Below are positions 9,662-19,480 of a stretch of DNA of 64,000 nt, one piece after another. Position numbers and translations under genes: made by a program. Below the pieces are notes generated by a model. It ran no database searches, had not been told where the DNA came from, and worked only from the letters and a program-made list of their open reading frames with translations. Each line of letters begins with the position of its first letter. The stretch's first letter is position 1. This DNA comes from an uncultured bacterium (GTDB taxonomy: Bacteria; Bacteroidota; Ignavibacteria; UBA10030; BY39), in NCBI GenBank assembly GCA_937967455.1, contig CALCJK010000001.1, forward strand, positions 1 to 64,000. Reading direction: 5' to 3'.

Positions 9662-11491
9662 ATGAATAAAACCATAAAATCTTTGGAAGAAGTTACCATT
9701 CGATTTGCTGGTGACTCCGGCGATGGTATGCAACTAACTGGAGGACAATTTACAACTACAACTGCCTTCGTTGGAAACGATTTAGCTACTTTACCTGATT
9801 ACCCAGCTGAGATACGCGCTCCTGCTGGCTCTCTTGCCGGTGTTAGTAGTTTTCAAATCCACTTTGGTGCTAAAGAGATCAGAACTCCAGGTGACCAATG
9901 TGATTGCTTGGTAGTAATGAACCCTGCTGCATTAAAAGCTTATCTAAAATGCCTTAAAGATGGAGGAACTATTATTGCCAATTCTGATAATTTTACTGAG
10001 AAAAATCTGAAACTCGCCGGTTATGATACAAACCCACTTGAAGATGGTTCACTTGGTCGTTACCAATGTTTTTCCATTGAAATATCAAAACTTACACAAA
10101 ACGCATTAAGTGATATGAATTTATCTCCTAAGCTTGTGGATAAAACAAAAAATTTCTTTGCGTTGGGTCTAACATACTGGATGTATAACAGACCAATTGA
10201 ACCAACTTTGAAATGGATTAAGGAAAAATTTGCTAAACAACCCGATATAATTGAAGCAAATACACGTGTCCTTAAAGCAGGATATGCATATGGAGAAACT
10301 ACAGAAATATTTACGACTCGTTATGAAGTTGAACCAGCACAACTTCCACCTGGGAAATATAGAAGCATAACTGGTAATGAAGCAACTGCTTGGGGACTTA
10401 TGGCAGCGGCTAAAAAGGCAAATTTGGAATTATTCTTGGGTTCGTATCCAATCACACCTGCGAGCGAAATACTCCATGAATTATCAAAATATAAAAATTA
10501 TGGAGTAAAAACTTTTCAAGCCGAAGATGAAATTGCTGGAATTACAAGTGCAATTGGTGCCGCCTATGGTGGTGCACTTGCAGCAACAACCACAAGCGGA
10601 CCTGGCATGGCATTAAAAACCGAAGCATTAGGCTTAGCGGTGATGCTCGAACTACCCCTCATAGTCGTAGATGTACAGCGTGGTGGTCCTAGCACAGGTC
10701 TACCTACTAAAACAGAACAAGCAGACCTGCTACAAGCAGTTTATGGTCGAAACAGCGAAGCACCAATTCCTGTACTTGCTGCATCATCCCCAACAGATTG
10801 CTTTGATGTTACATTCGAAGCAGCAAGAATTGCTATAAAATTTATGACTCCTGTAATTGTATTAACTGATGGATATATTGCAAATGGTGCTGAACCCTGG
10901 CTCATTCCAAAATTATCAGAATTACCAGATATATCACCAAAATTTGCAACTGATCCTACAACTTTCCAACCATACTCAAGAGACGAAATCACACTCTCAA
11001 GACCATGGGCGATACCAGGTACCCCAGGACTTGAACATAGAATTGGTGGACTTGAAAAATCACATATATATGGTAACATCAGCTATGATCCAGACAATCA
11101 TGATTTCATGGTAAAACTTAGAGCAAAGAAAATTTCAAATATTGTGAATGATATTCCACCAGCTACAGTTTATGGAGGTACGACAGGAGAACTGCTTATA
11201 ATTAGCTGGGGAAGTACCTTCGGAGCAATTCGTTCTGCTGTTGAAAATAAACAATCCCAGGGAAAATCAGTATCTCATATGCATCTAAAATATATCAATC
11301 CATTACAAAAAAACCTTGGGGAAATCTGTAGAAATTTTAAAAAAATCTTGGTCCCAGAAATAAATTTAGGACAATTAATTAAAATATTAAGAGATAAATT
11401 CTTAATTGACGCAATTGGATACAATATGGTGCGTGGTTTACCATTCAGAGCAATCGAAATTGAAACAATTATAGATGAAATTTTAAAGTGA
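9662..11491 (+). CDS. korA: 2-oxoglutarate:ferredoxin oxidoreductase, fused gamma-alpha subunit
   Basis: One half of the ThDP enzyme that interconverts 2-oxoglutarate and succinyl-CoA with ferredoxin, used in an anaerobic-style TCA cycle or, reductively, in CO2 fixation. The 609-residue protein joins the gamma domain (about residues 1-190: VTIRFAGDSGDGMQLTGGQF, then YPAEIRAPAGSLAGVSSFQI) to the alpha domain (about 215-600: TGNEATAWGLMAAAKKANLE, YPITPASEIL, TSGPGMALKTEALGLAV, VDVQRGGPSTGLPTKTEQAD). It is paired with korB. Related 2-oxoacid oxidoreductases cannot be wholly excluded, but the gamma-alpha fusion and the RGGPSTGLPTKTEQ segment favour KorA. Confidence 0.9.
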   Translation: MNKTIKSLEEVTIRFAGDSGDGMQLTGGQFTTTTAFVGNDLATLPDYPAEIRAPAGSLAGVSSFQIHFGAKEIRTPGDQCDCLVVMNPAALKAYLKCLKDGGTIIANSDNFTEKNLKLAGYDTNPLEDGSLGRYQCFSIEISKLTQNALSDMNLSPKLVDKTKNFFALGLTYWMYNRPIEPTLKWIKEKFAKQPDIIEANTRVLKAGYAYGETTEIFTTRYEVEPAQLPPGKYRSITGNEATAWGLMAAAKKANLELFLGSYPITPASEILHELSKYKNYGVKTFQAEDEIAGITSAIGAAYGGALAATTTSGPGMALKTEALGLAVMLELPLIVVDVQRGGPSTGLPTKTEQADLLQAVYGRNSEAPIPVLAASSPTDCFDVTFEAARIAIKFMTPVIVLTDGYIANGAEPWLIPKLSELPDISPKFATDPTTFQPYSRDEITLSRPWAIPGTPGLEHRIGGLEKSHIYGNISYDPDNHDFMVKLRAKKISNIVNDIPPATVYGGTTGELLIISWGSTFGAIRSAVENKQSQGKSVSHMHLKYINPLQKNLGEICRNFKKILVPEINLGQLIKILRDKFLIDAIGYNMVRGLPFRAIEIETIIDEILK

Positions 11492-11499
11492 GGTGTTAT

Positions 11500-12549
11500 A
11501 TGAACTTAGTATATAAAACATTAAATCAAATGAATACTGCTAATACACAAAAATATACATTTAAAGATTTTCAATCAGATCAAGAGGTAAGATGGTGCCC
11601 TGGTTGTGGAGATTACTCCATTCTTGCTCAGGTTCAGAGAACATTCCCAGAACTTGGAATACCTAAAGAAAAAATTGTCTTTGTGTCTGGAATTGGATGC
11701 TCAAGCCGATTTCCATATTACATGAACACATATGGTTTTCATGGAATTCATGGACGCGCAACTGCAATAGCTACAGGACTTAAAGTTGCAAGGCCAGATC
11801 TCTCTGTTTGGGTTGCAACTGGTGATGGAGATGGTATGAGTATCGGCGGAAATCATTTTATTCATGCCTGCCGTAGAAATATCGATATAAAAATTTTACT
11901 GTTTAATAATCAAATATATGGATTAACAAAAGGTCAATTCTCGCCTACCTCAGTTCAAGGTCAAATAACAAAATCCTCCCCTTATGGAAATATTGACCAA
12001 CCTTTTAATCCACTGACACTAGCACTCGGCTCTCAAGCTACTTTTGTGGCTCGGTCATTGGATAGGGATCCTAAACATTTACAATTGATGATAAAAAGAG
12101 CAGCTGAACATAAAGGAGTTGCTTTTTTAGAAATTTACCAAAATTGTAATGTATTCAATGATGGTGCATTTGAATTATATACCGAAAAAGATACAAAAGA
12201 TGATAATGTAATCGTTTTAGAAAACGGAAAACCTTTAATATTTGGTAAGAACAAAGAAAAAGGTATTCGCTTGAACGGCTTTACGCCTGAAGTCGTTTCT
12301 CTAAAAGATGGAACTTTTTCCCCTGATGATTTGATCGTTCATAATGAAAAAGATAGTATGCTAGCATTCATAATTGCAAATATGTCTAATTTACCAAATT
12401 TGCCAAGACCTATTGGAGTTTTATATGCGGTTAATAAGCCAACTTATAATGAACTTCTCGAAAATCAAATTAAAGAAATTATAAACAAAAAAGGAATTGG
12501 TGATTTAGAAAAGCTATTCTATAGTGGAGAGACATGGGAAATAAAATGA
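11500..12549 (+). CDS. korB: 2-oxoglutarate:ferredoxin oxidoreductase, beta subunit
   Basis: Carries thiamine diphosphate and a [4Fe-4S] cluster. Cluster ligands are seen in VRWCPGCGDYSI and GIGCSSRFPYYM; the ThDP motif runs from GDGDGMSIGGNHF to LLFNNQIYGLTKGQFSPTS. I chose the ATG at 11500 because GAGG lies six bases upstream; a GTG at 11488 overlapping the korA stop would add four residues. Another possible start, at MNTANTQKYTF, is nearer the usual family N-terminus. No ferredoxin gene is adjacent. Confidence 0.9.
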   Translation: MNLVYKTLNQMNTANTQKYTFKDFQSDQEVRWCPGCGDYSILAQVQRTFPELGIPKEKIVFVSGIGCSSRFPYYMNTYGFHGIHGRATAIATGLKVARPDLSVWVATGDGDGMSIGGNHFIHACRRNIDIKILLFNNQIYGLTKGQFSPTSVQGQITKSSPYGNIDQPFNPLTLALGSQATFVARSLDRDPKHLQLMIKRAAEHKGVAFLEIYQNCNVFNDGAFELYTEKDTKDDNVIVLENGKPLIFGKNKEKGIRLNGFTPEVVSLKDGTFSPDDLIVHNEKDSMLAFIIANMSNLPNLPRPIGVLYAVNKPTYNELLENQIKEIINKKGIGDLEKLFYSGETWEIK

Positions 12550-12552
12550 ATT

Positions 12553-13536
12553 ATGAATAATCTTGAAAAAATTGCTCAACAAATTCTTCAAAACAAATCA
12601 TTTGTTATAACTTCACACGTAAATCCAGATGGTGATAGTCTGGGCTGTGAGTTGGCATTAGCACGGTTTATTAAGAAGTTAAACAAAATTGCTCACATTA
12701 TAAATCATAACGAAACTCCAAAATTTTACGAGTTTTTAGATACTAAAAATGAAATACAAAAATTTGATCCAGAAAAACATAACGAACTTATCAAAAATTC
12801 TGATGTAATTTTTATCCTTGATACTAATCAGCCAAACAGATTAAGAAGTTTAGAAGAACCAGTTCTAAAAAGCATAGCAATCAAAATTGTTATAGATCAT
12901 CACCTTGAAGCTGATAACTTTGCTGATTATTATTTGATTGATGAACAAGCTACATCAACCGCAGAAATCCTTTACAAACTACTTATTCATATTAACAACA
13001 ATTTACTTGACTACGATATTGCCCACCCACTCTATACAGCAATTATGACTGATACTGGTTCTTTCCGTTTTCCGCGAACTGATATTGAGACGCATCAGAT
13101 AATAGCCCACCTACTTCATTTTGGTGTAGACCCAACCGAGGTATATTCAAAAGTTTACGAAACCTGGACGCCTGGTCGCATACAACTACTTGCAAAATCC
13201 CTCTCTAGCCTTCAACTCGAATATGATGGAAAATTAGCGTATATGATCTGCACAATCGAAATGTTTGAATCTACTAAAACAACTGAAGTTGAAACAGATA
13301 ACTTCACAAACTACCCAATGAGCATTGAAGGAGTACAAATTGGTTTACTATTTAACGAATTAGATGATGGTGTAAAAATCAGTTTCCGCTCTAAAGGTGA
13401 CATACCCGTTAACGAACTTGCAAAAGAATTAGGAGGTGGAGGTCATAAAAACGCTGCAGGTGCGAGACTTTTCAATGTCAGTTTAAGTGAAACAATCACA
13501 ACTACTATTCTAAAAGCAAAAAAATACATACAATAA
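12553..13536 (+). CDS. nrnA: DHH/DHHA1 phosphoesterase, NrnA-like oligoribonuclease/pAp phosphatase
   Basis: Probably degrades nano-RNAs and/or dephosphorylates 3'-phosphoadenosine-5'-phosphate. The 327-residue protein has the DHH-domain motifs ITSHVNPDGDSLGCELAL (about residues 17-34), FILDTNQPNRL, VIDHHLEADNFADYYLID and TAIMTDTGSFRFPRTD, then the DHHA1 nucleic-acid-binding motif ELGGGGHKNAAGARL near the C-terminus. It begins three bases after korB and is followed by pepA. Substrate preference cannot be read from the sequence. Confidence 0.9.
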   Translation: MNNLEKIAQQILQNKSFVITSHVNPDGDSLGCELALARFIKKLNKIAHIINHNETPKFYEFLDTKNEIQKFDPEKHNELIKNSDVIFILDTNQPNRLRSLEEPVLKSIAIKIVIDHHLEADNFADYYLIDEQATSTAEILYKLLIHINNNLLDYDIAHPLYTAIMTDTGSFRFPRTDIETHQIIAHLLHFGVDPTEVYSKVYETWTPGRIQLLAKSLSSLQLEYDGKLAYMICTIEMFESTKTTEVETDNFTNYPMSIEGVQIGLLFNELDDGVKISFRSKGDIPVNELAKELGGGGHKNAAGARLFNVSLSETITTTILKAKKYIQ

Positions 13537-13542
13537 ATATTT

Positions 13543-15057
13543 ATGCAATTATCGATATCTTTCTTTTCGAATATTAAAGAGATAAAATCTGATTTAATAA
13601 CACTTTTTGTATTTAGTAATAAACACTTATTTGAAAATCAAATAAATAAAATAAAAAAATTTTTATCTAATAATATCGATCGCGTGTTAAGACTTGAAAA
13701 ATTTAATGGCGAATTTGAATCATCATGTTTTATCTACACAGATAAAAATTTTAAATCACCAATAATTCAATTAATAGGACTTGGTGATCAGAAAAATATA
13801 AATAATGAAACGTTTAGGAAAGCTTCAGCAATAGCCGCATTAAATGCAAATAAATTTAAATTAAACCATATTTCAATTATTTTCCCTGAACTAATTAAAG
13901 GGCTAACACCTAAACATATAGCAAAGGCAATATTTGAAGGAGTGGTTCTATCACAATATAAATTTGATAAATTTTTATCCCCAAACCAGAGAAAAACCAG
14001 ATTGAAAAAATTAACTTTAATATATGATTCATTAAAACAAAGAGAGGAATTAAATGAAGCGAAGTTAGAAAGTAAAATAATTTGTGATGGTATTTTTCTA
14101 GCAAGAGATTTAACGAATATGCCTGCTAGTGAATTATACCCAAAGATTTTTGCAAATTACGCTAAAAAATCAGCAAAAGAATACAATTATAAAGCTCAAA
14201 TATGGAACAAAGAAAAGATCAAAAAAATTGGTCTAAATGGCTTAATAGCAGTTAGTTCAGGTAGTAAACATCCCCCACGATTTATAATACTTAAATATGA
14301 TGGAGAAAAATCACATAAATCAAATATTGTTCTTATAGGAAAAGGAATCACTTTTGATTCAGGTGGGTTATCCCTGAAATCAGCCGATAATATGGCAGAA
14401 ATGAAAATGGATATGAGTGGAGCCGCGGTTGTATTAGCTACAATTCAATCTGTAGCAAGAATGAAAATTCCGGTAAACTTAATTGGATTAATTCCAATTT
14501 GCGAAAATATGCCAAGTGGTTCAGCCTTAAAACCAGGAGATATTATCAAACATTATGGAGGTAAAACATCAGAAGTTGCTAATACTGATGCAGAAGGTAG
14601 ATTAATACTTGCTGATGCTTTAGCATATGCTCACAAATTTAAACCTGAACTTGTTATTGATATTGCGACATTAACTGGTGCAGTAATATCTGCATTAGGC
14701 CATCACGTTACTGCAATTCTTGGTAATGATCAAGAATATATTAAGAAAATAAAACAAGCTGGAGAACAAACATACGAAAGAGTCTGGGAATTGCCTTTAT
14801 ATGACGAATATAAAAAACAAATTAAAAGTGAAGTCGCTGATGTTAAAAACATTGGTACACGCGGAGCAGGTGTTATAACAGCTGCTTTGTTCCTTAAGAA
14901 TTTTATCTCCGACAAAAATGGAAAAGAATATAAATGGATACATTTAGATATTGCAGGGACAGCAATAATAAATGAAGGAAGTTATTATATTCAATCAGGA
15001 GCGAGTGGTGTAGGTGTAAGACTGTTAACTGAATTTTTCAAAACAAACTATTCATAA
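13543..15057 (+). CDS. pepA: leucyl aminopeptidase, M17 family
   Basis: Dinuclear-metal cytosolic exopeptidase that removes N-terminal residues. In the 504-residue protein the C-terminal catalytic domain shows GKGITFDSGGLSLKSADNMA, the metal and catalytic region MKMDMSGAAVV, and the family signature NTDAEGRLILADALAYA. Further on, the segments IATLTGAVISALGHHVTAI and DIAGTA are conserved. The N-terminal 170 residues are divergent, as usual. Six bases after the DHH gene. Confidence 0.95.
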   Translation: MQLSISFFSNIKEIKSDLITLFVFSNKHLFENQINKIKKFLSNNIDRVLRLEKFNGEFESSCFIYTDKNFKSPIIQLIGLGDQKNINNETFRKASAIAALNANKFKLNHISIIFPELIKGLTPKHIAKAIFEGVVLSQYKFDKFLSPNQRKTRLKKLTLIYDSLKQREELNEAKLESKIICDGIFLARDLTNMPASELYPKIFANYAKKSAKEYNYKAQIWNKEKIKKIGLNGLIAVSSGSKHPPRFIILKYDGEKSHKSNIVLIGKGITFDSGGLSLKSADNMAEMKMDMSGAAVVLATIQSVARMKIPVNLIGLIPICENMPSGSALKPGDIIKHYGGKTSEVANTDAEGRLILADALAYAHKFKPELVIDIATLTGAVISALGHHVTAILGNDQEYIKKIKQAGEQTYERVWELPLYDEYKKQIKSEVADVKNIGTRGAGVITAALFLKNFISDKNGKEYKWIHLDIAGTAIINEGSYYIQSGASGVGVRLLTEFFKTNYS

Positions 15058-15114
15058 AATCAACCCGTTAAAATATTTTGCTTATAAAACAACATATTTG
15101 TAAATTACTTTATA

Positions 15115-16422
15115 ATGAAAAAGTTAATATATACTTTAATACTCTTAATACAGTATAGTGTAGGCCAGGTTCATGAGAGTCCTCCACTTGTTATTCATGC
15201 TGAACCCAGCCAGAACATCTATTTAACCAAAACAATATTTCCAATATTCGAATCTGAATCAAGCAGAGTTGATTTATATTATACAGTGCCAAAAAACTTT
15301 TTAATATACACAAGGGATACAGATACTTCTTTTAAAGCAGAATGTGAAATTTCTTTAGAAATTAAAAATAAAACCTCAAAAAATACAGAGTTCAGAAAAA
15401 TCCAAACACAAAAATTCATAACCAGCACACCACCAACTGACGATCTCTCCTACTTCAATGGCATGTTCTCTTTTAATTTAAAGAATGGATTATATCAAAT
15501 TGTTTTTGAAGTAAGAGATAAAGAATCATCCAGGTTTTTTCTTGATAATAAAAAAGAATTTGAAGTCCCTGAAAAAAATAATAATTTTTCTGAACTGTTA
15601 TTTATCCAATGTGTTGATACAACAACTCTATTATCCTCAAAGCTATATAACATTGCATATGGAGATTATATACCATTTAACCTAAATTTTTGTATATATG
15701 TTGAATTTAATCAGAATTATTTCAACAATCTTCATCCAGAAATAGAATTCTATAATGTAATCGAAAACCAAAAAAACATAATCACATTTGATCAGAATTC
15801 TAAATTATTATTAAATTCTATCAAACTCCTCCCAGTAATTGATAGTACATATTATATATTCGAAAAAAATAATAACTATGGTGGTATGTTAATATTTTTA
15901 CCAAGTTTAAAACTTAATACTGGTAAATATGAAATTATCATCAAATTACAGAAAGATAGTGAACCAATCAAAAAAAACTTTGAGATACATTGGATTGATA
16001 TTCCCAGAACTTTAAAAAACATGAGATTAGCGATTGATTTACTGGAATACATTGCAACACCAGAAGAAATGAGAGAAATGAAAGTACTTAATCCAAGAAC
16101 TATCAAAGATAAATTTGAAACATTTTGGAAAAAACTAGACCCTACACCCGAGACAGCCTATAACGAAGCTATGGTTGAGTTTTATAAACGAGCAGATTAT
16201 GCTATGGAACAATTTAGTACTCTAAAAAACGATATTGGAGCTAAAACAGACAGGGGAAAAATTTACATTCTTTATGGTAACCCCAATAACATTGAAAGAA
16301 TAATCCTACCGCGTACAACCCCAAAGGAAATATGGACTTATAATAACTTATATAAAAAATTTATTTTCGAAGATAAAAATTTAGATGGAAATTATAAATT
16401 AATAAAGATAGAAAATTTATGA
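15115..16422 (+). CDS. GWxTD-domain secreted protein
   Basis: Exported protein of unknown function from a family confined mostly to Bacteroidota, Chlorobiota and Acidobacteria-like lineages. The 435-residue product has a signal peptide (MKKLIYTLILLIQYSVGQVH). The C-terminal part holds the GWxTD region as DIGAKTDRGKIYILYGNPNN, where the first positions are degenerate (Gly-Ala-Lys-Thr-Asp) but the TDRGKIYILYG core is clear. The middle is beta-rich. It overlaps the pdxA start by four bases, so the two are probably translated together, although no functional link is evident. Confidence 0.75.
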   Translation: MKKLIYTLILLIQYSVGQVHESPPLVIHAEPSQNIYLTKTIFPIFESESSRVDLYYTVPKNFLIYTRDTDTSFKAECEISLEIKNKTSKNTEFRKIQTQKFITSTPPTDDLSYFNGMFSFNLKNGLYQIVFEVRDKESSRFFLDNKKEFEVPEKNNNFSELLFIQCVDTTTLLSSKLYNIAYGDYIPFNLNFCIYVEFNQNYFNNLHPEIEFYNVIENQKNIITFDQNSKLLLNSIKLLPVIDSTYYIFEKNNNYGGMLIFLPSLKLNTGKYEIIIKLQKDSEPIKKNFEIHWIDIPRTLKNMRLAIDLLEYIATPEEMREMKVLNPRTIKDKFETFWKKLDPTPETAYNEAMVEFYKRADYAMEQFSTLKNDIGAKTDRGKIYILYGNPNNIERIILPRTTPKEIWTYNNLYKKFIFEDKNLDGNYKLIKIENL

Positions 16423-17420
16423 AGCCAAAAATTGGAATCACGATGGGAGATTTTAATGGAATTGGTCCAGAAATCAGCCTTAAAGCTATACTATCACCTG
16501 AAATTAGAAGAATTTGTGTCCCAGTATTGATTGGGTCAATAGATGTGTTTGAATATTACGCAAAAATTTTGAAGTTAAAAATCACACTTCAAGAGGTTCA
16601 CCATATAGTTAAAACAAACATCGAATTTTTACCAATTATTCCAGTGAGAAAATTTAGAATTCCTAAAATATCACCAGGCAAAATATCATTCGAGGCTGGG
16701 CGTTTAGCTGCTGAATCCGTAATTGCTGCTGCTGTACTATCATTAAATAATGAAATTGACGGTATGGTAACCGCTCCCTTAGCTAAAGAAGCAATTGATT
16801 TTAATGGGATTCCATTTATTGGACAAACTGAAATGTTAGCAGCTATTACAAAAACAAAACATTATACTATGCTCTTTACGCACCCGAAAATTAAAATTGC
16901 ACTTGCTACTATTCATATTCCAATAAAAAATGTTTCTGAAGAACTGAGTACACGAATTATAATGGATAAATTAAAAGTTATGGATACATCTTTAAGGACA
17001 GATTTTGCAATTAAAAAACCAAAAATTGCTGTATTAGGATTAAATCCTCATGCAGGAGAAAATGGGAAAATTGGTAAAGAAGAAATCGAAACTATTATAC
17101 CAGCAATAAAATATTCCAGAAACAAAAAAATTAATGTATCAGGTCCTTTTTCTCCAGATGGATTCTTTGGATCAGGTGAATATAAGAAATTTGATGCAAT
17201 ACTTGCTATGTATCATGATCAAGGCTTAATTCCATTGAAATTACTTGGATTTGAACATGGTGTAAATTTCACAGCTGGATTACCTATTGTTCGAACCTCT
17301 CCTGACCATGGAACTGCATTTGAAATTGCAGGAAAAGGCATTGCAAATCCATCAAGTATGATTTCAGCAATAAAGGAAGCAGTATATATTATAAAGAACC
17401 GGTTATTATCTAAAAAATGA
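16419..17420 (+). CDS. pdxA: 4-hydroxythreonine-4-phosphate dehydrogenase
   Basis: NAD-dependent enzyme of the DXP-dependent pyridoxal 5'-phosphate pathway. The 333-residue product begins KPKIGITMGDFNGIGPEISLK (shown without its Met) and has MVTAPLAKEAI, FIGQTEMLA, LGLNPHAGENGKIGKEE, GPFSPDGFF, AMYHDQGLIPLKLLGFEHGVNFTAGLP (in two adjoining parts) and RTSPDHGTAFEIAGKG, covering the metal-binding His residues. Overlaps the GWxTD gene upstream and the ATPase gene downstream by four bases each. Confidence 0.95.
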   Translation: MKPKIGITMGDFNGIGPEISLKAILSPEIRRICVPVLIGSIDVFEYYAKILKLKITLQEVHHIVKTNIEFLPIIPVRKFRIPKISPGKISFEAGRLAAESVIAAAVLSLNNEIDGMVTAPLAKEAIDFNGIPFIGQTEMLAAITKTKHYTMLFTHPKIKIALATIHIPIKNVSEELSTRIIMDKLKVMDTSLRTDFAIKKPKIAVLGLNPHAGENGKIGKEEIETIIPAIKYSRNKKINVSGPFSPDGFFGSGEYKKFDAILAMYHDQGLIPLKLLGFEHGVNFTAGLPIVRTSPDHGTAFEIAGKGIANPSSMISAIKEAVYIIKNRLLSKK

Positions 17421-18079
17421 TTAACTTTAAAAATGTATCAATAAGTTTTAAAAACCAACCTATTTTACAAAACATTAATCTCCATATTAATCGAGGAGAG
17501 TTTGTATCTTTAGTCGGAGAATCTGGTATAGGAAAAACTACTTTGCTGAGATTAATCTATATGGACTTATTTCCTGATAGTGGAATTGTAACTGTTGGTA
17601 ATTACAATTCATCAGCTATTCAGAAGAAAGAAATACCTTTGTTAAGAAGAACTCTTGGCATTGTTTTTCAAGATTTTAAATTACTGGAGGATAGAAATAT
17701 ATTCGAAAATGTAGCTTTTGCATTGCAAGTAACAAATGTTAAAAGAAAGGAAATTCAAAAACGTGTGTTAAGAGTTTTAGCGGATGTTGGATTAAGTCAC
17801 AAACGCAGTAATATGCCTGACGAATTATCTGGTGGTGAACAACAAAGAGTAGTTATTGCTAGAGCTCTCGTTAATGAACCTTTAGCACTTCTCGCAGATG
17901 AGCCCACTGGTAATCTTGACCCAAACACATCATTTGAGATTTTAGACCTTCTTAAAGATATTAACAGAAAAGGAACTGCAATTATATTGGCAACTCATAA
18001 CTACGAACTTGTCCGTAGATCAGAAAGCAGAATTCTTCAAATAAAAGATGCAAAAATTACAGAATTAGAATCTATCTAA
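17417..18079 (+). CDS. ftsE: FtsE-like ABC transporter ATP-binding protein
   Basis: ATPase of the FtsE/LolD class. The 220-residue protein has Walker [15 protein letters not shown]-loop [20 protein letters not shown], signature [15 protein letters not shown], Walker [12 protein letters not shown] and the switch His [10 protein letters not shown]. The FQDFKLL segment and the length fit FtsE, which with FtsX activates cell-wall hydrolases during division. No ftsX or other permease gene is adjacent, so the partner must lie elsewhere and assignment to FtsE rather than another ABC ATPase is tentative. Confidence 0.75.
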   Translation: MINFKNVSISFKNQPILQNINLHINRGEFVSLVGESGIGKTTLLRLIYMDLFPDSGIVTVGNYNSSAIQKKEIPLLRRTLGIVFQDFKLLEDRNIFENVAFALQVTNVKRKEIQKRVLRVLADVGLSHKRSNMPDELSGGEQQRVVIARALVNEPLALLADEPTGNLDPNTSFEILDLLKDINRKGTAIILATHNYELVRRSESRILQIKDAKITELESI

Positions 18080-18081
18080 AA

Positions 18082-19377
18082 ATGAGAATTAACTATCTTT
18101 ATCCTATCCTAATTATTATTATTTTTTATTATTCCACAATTAACTCACAAACAAAAAGTATAACACACTACAAAATCGAATCCTATCTTCCAACACATAA
18201 TTACAGTAGGAATATTCTACCATCATTCAAAATATCTATTGAAGTAAAAGAAAATCTAAAAGGCAAAATTTCAATTAAACTAAAAAAAATTATAGAAAGA
18301 AATTTTAAGGATATCTTTATGCAAAATATTAAACTGACAAAAGGCGTAAATGTAATCCAAATTTCTGAACAAGAATATAAATTTAGTAAATTAAACACAG
18401 AATTTTATGAAATTTATTCAGAATTTATAACCAGTAGCTCCAAATATGTATCAGATACGTTAACATCTGTCATGAATATCGACTCATTGAGATATCCATC
18501 AACAAGTCCACTAGATTTTGATTTTTTCTGGTCTAATACTTTTTCAAAACTTGATTCAATAAACCCTCAATATAAGCTGGATACAATTTATGAAAAATCG
18601 ACCAAAGACATTTATGTTTACAAACTAACCTTTCATAGTCTTGATTCAGTATTGGTAAAAGCATGGTATTGTTTGCCTAATGAAAACGATAAATTACCCG
18701 CTTTATTAATTTTACCCAGCTATGGGAATGTACACATTAATATACCTTACAATTTTTGTGAACAAGGATTTGCCACCATTGCAATACAAATACACGGTAA
18801 GGATGTTGAGAATGATGATTATCCAATTGGAGACGACCCTTCCGCAGGATTGTATCTCAACAATCCCGAGAAATATTATCTTAGGTCAGCCATAGCACAT
18901 ATAAAAAGGACTATTGATTTTTTATACTCTAGACCAGAAATTGATACAAACCGAATAGCTGCCATTGGTACAAGCCAAGGTGGTGGTTTAGCTTTACTAA
19001 TAACTGGATTGGACAAAAGAATTAAAGCTACCTCAGCCACAATTCCTACTTTAATTAGTTATCCACAGGCATTAGAAAGTGGTGCTTATTGGAGAATTCG
19101 AAGAGAAATTAAAAACGGTAATATAGACGAAAGAACAGCCCTTAAAACTCTCTCCTATTTTGATGCCAATAATCTTTATAAAAACTTCACTAATCCTATA
19201 TTACTTTCAGCTAATTACAAGGATAGAATTTCCCCACCCAATACCATAATTTCTTTTTATAACAAATTGGAAATACTTAACAAGCACTTATTTACTCAAC
19301 CAGAACTCGGCCATCAGTATCCTGAACATCATTTGGATATTGCGATAAATTGGCTAAAAATGATTTTTAAAATGTAA
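18082..19377 (+). CDS. secreted acetylxylan esterase-like alpha/beta hydrolase
   Basis: Probable carbohydrate deacetylase of the AXE1/cephalosporin C deacetylase family. The 431-residue product has an N-terminal signal peptide ending near INSQ, an N-terminal beta-rich region of about 130 residues, then the hydrolase fold: PLDFDFFWSNTF, ILPSYGNVHI, the nucleophile elbow GTSQGGG (catalytic Ser), Asp in ANYKDRISPP and His in ELGHQYPEH. It follows the ATPase gene by two bases. Substrate is unknown. The 103-base gap downstream, convergent with the ZIP gene, shows no clear terminator. Confidence 0.8.
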   Translation: MRINYLYPILIIIIFYYSTINSQTKSITHYKIESYLPTHNYSRNILPSFKISIEVKENLKGKISIKLKKIIERNFKDIFMQNIKLTKGVNVIQISEQEYKFSKLNTEFYEIYSEFITSSSKYVSDTLTSVMNIDSLRYPSTSPLDFDFFWSNTFSKLDSINPQYKLDTIYEKSTKDIYVYKLTFHSLDSVLVKAWYCLPNENDKLPALLILPSYGNVHINIPYNFCEQGFATIAIQIHGKDVENDDYPIGDDPSAGLYLNNPEKYYLRSAIAHIKRTIDFLYSRPEIDTNRIAAIGTSQGGGLALLITGLDKRIKATSATIPTLISYPQALESGAYWRIRREIKNGNIDERTALKTLSYFDANNLYKNFTNPILLSANYKDRISPPNTIISFYNKLEILNKHLFTQPELGHQYPEHHLDIAINWLKMIFKM

Positions 19378-19480
19378 AATAAGCTTTAATTTCTACTCTC
19401 TTCTCGATGATCTCTTAACCTGACATAAAAAATAAAACTCTTATTATATAAAAAACCACTACTTCAGATTACATTAATAT

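Noticed and set aside
10741-11079. A 112-residue antisense frame opposite korA
   Set aside because: Shadow of a conserved coding sequence; no ribosome binding site or family resemblance.
19378-19480. Possible terminator or small RNA in the convergent gap
   Set aside because: No stem of useful length with a T run was found on either strand.
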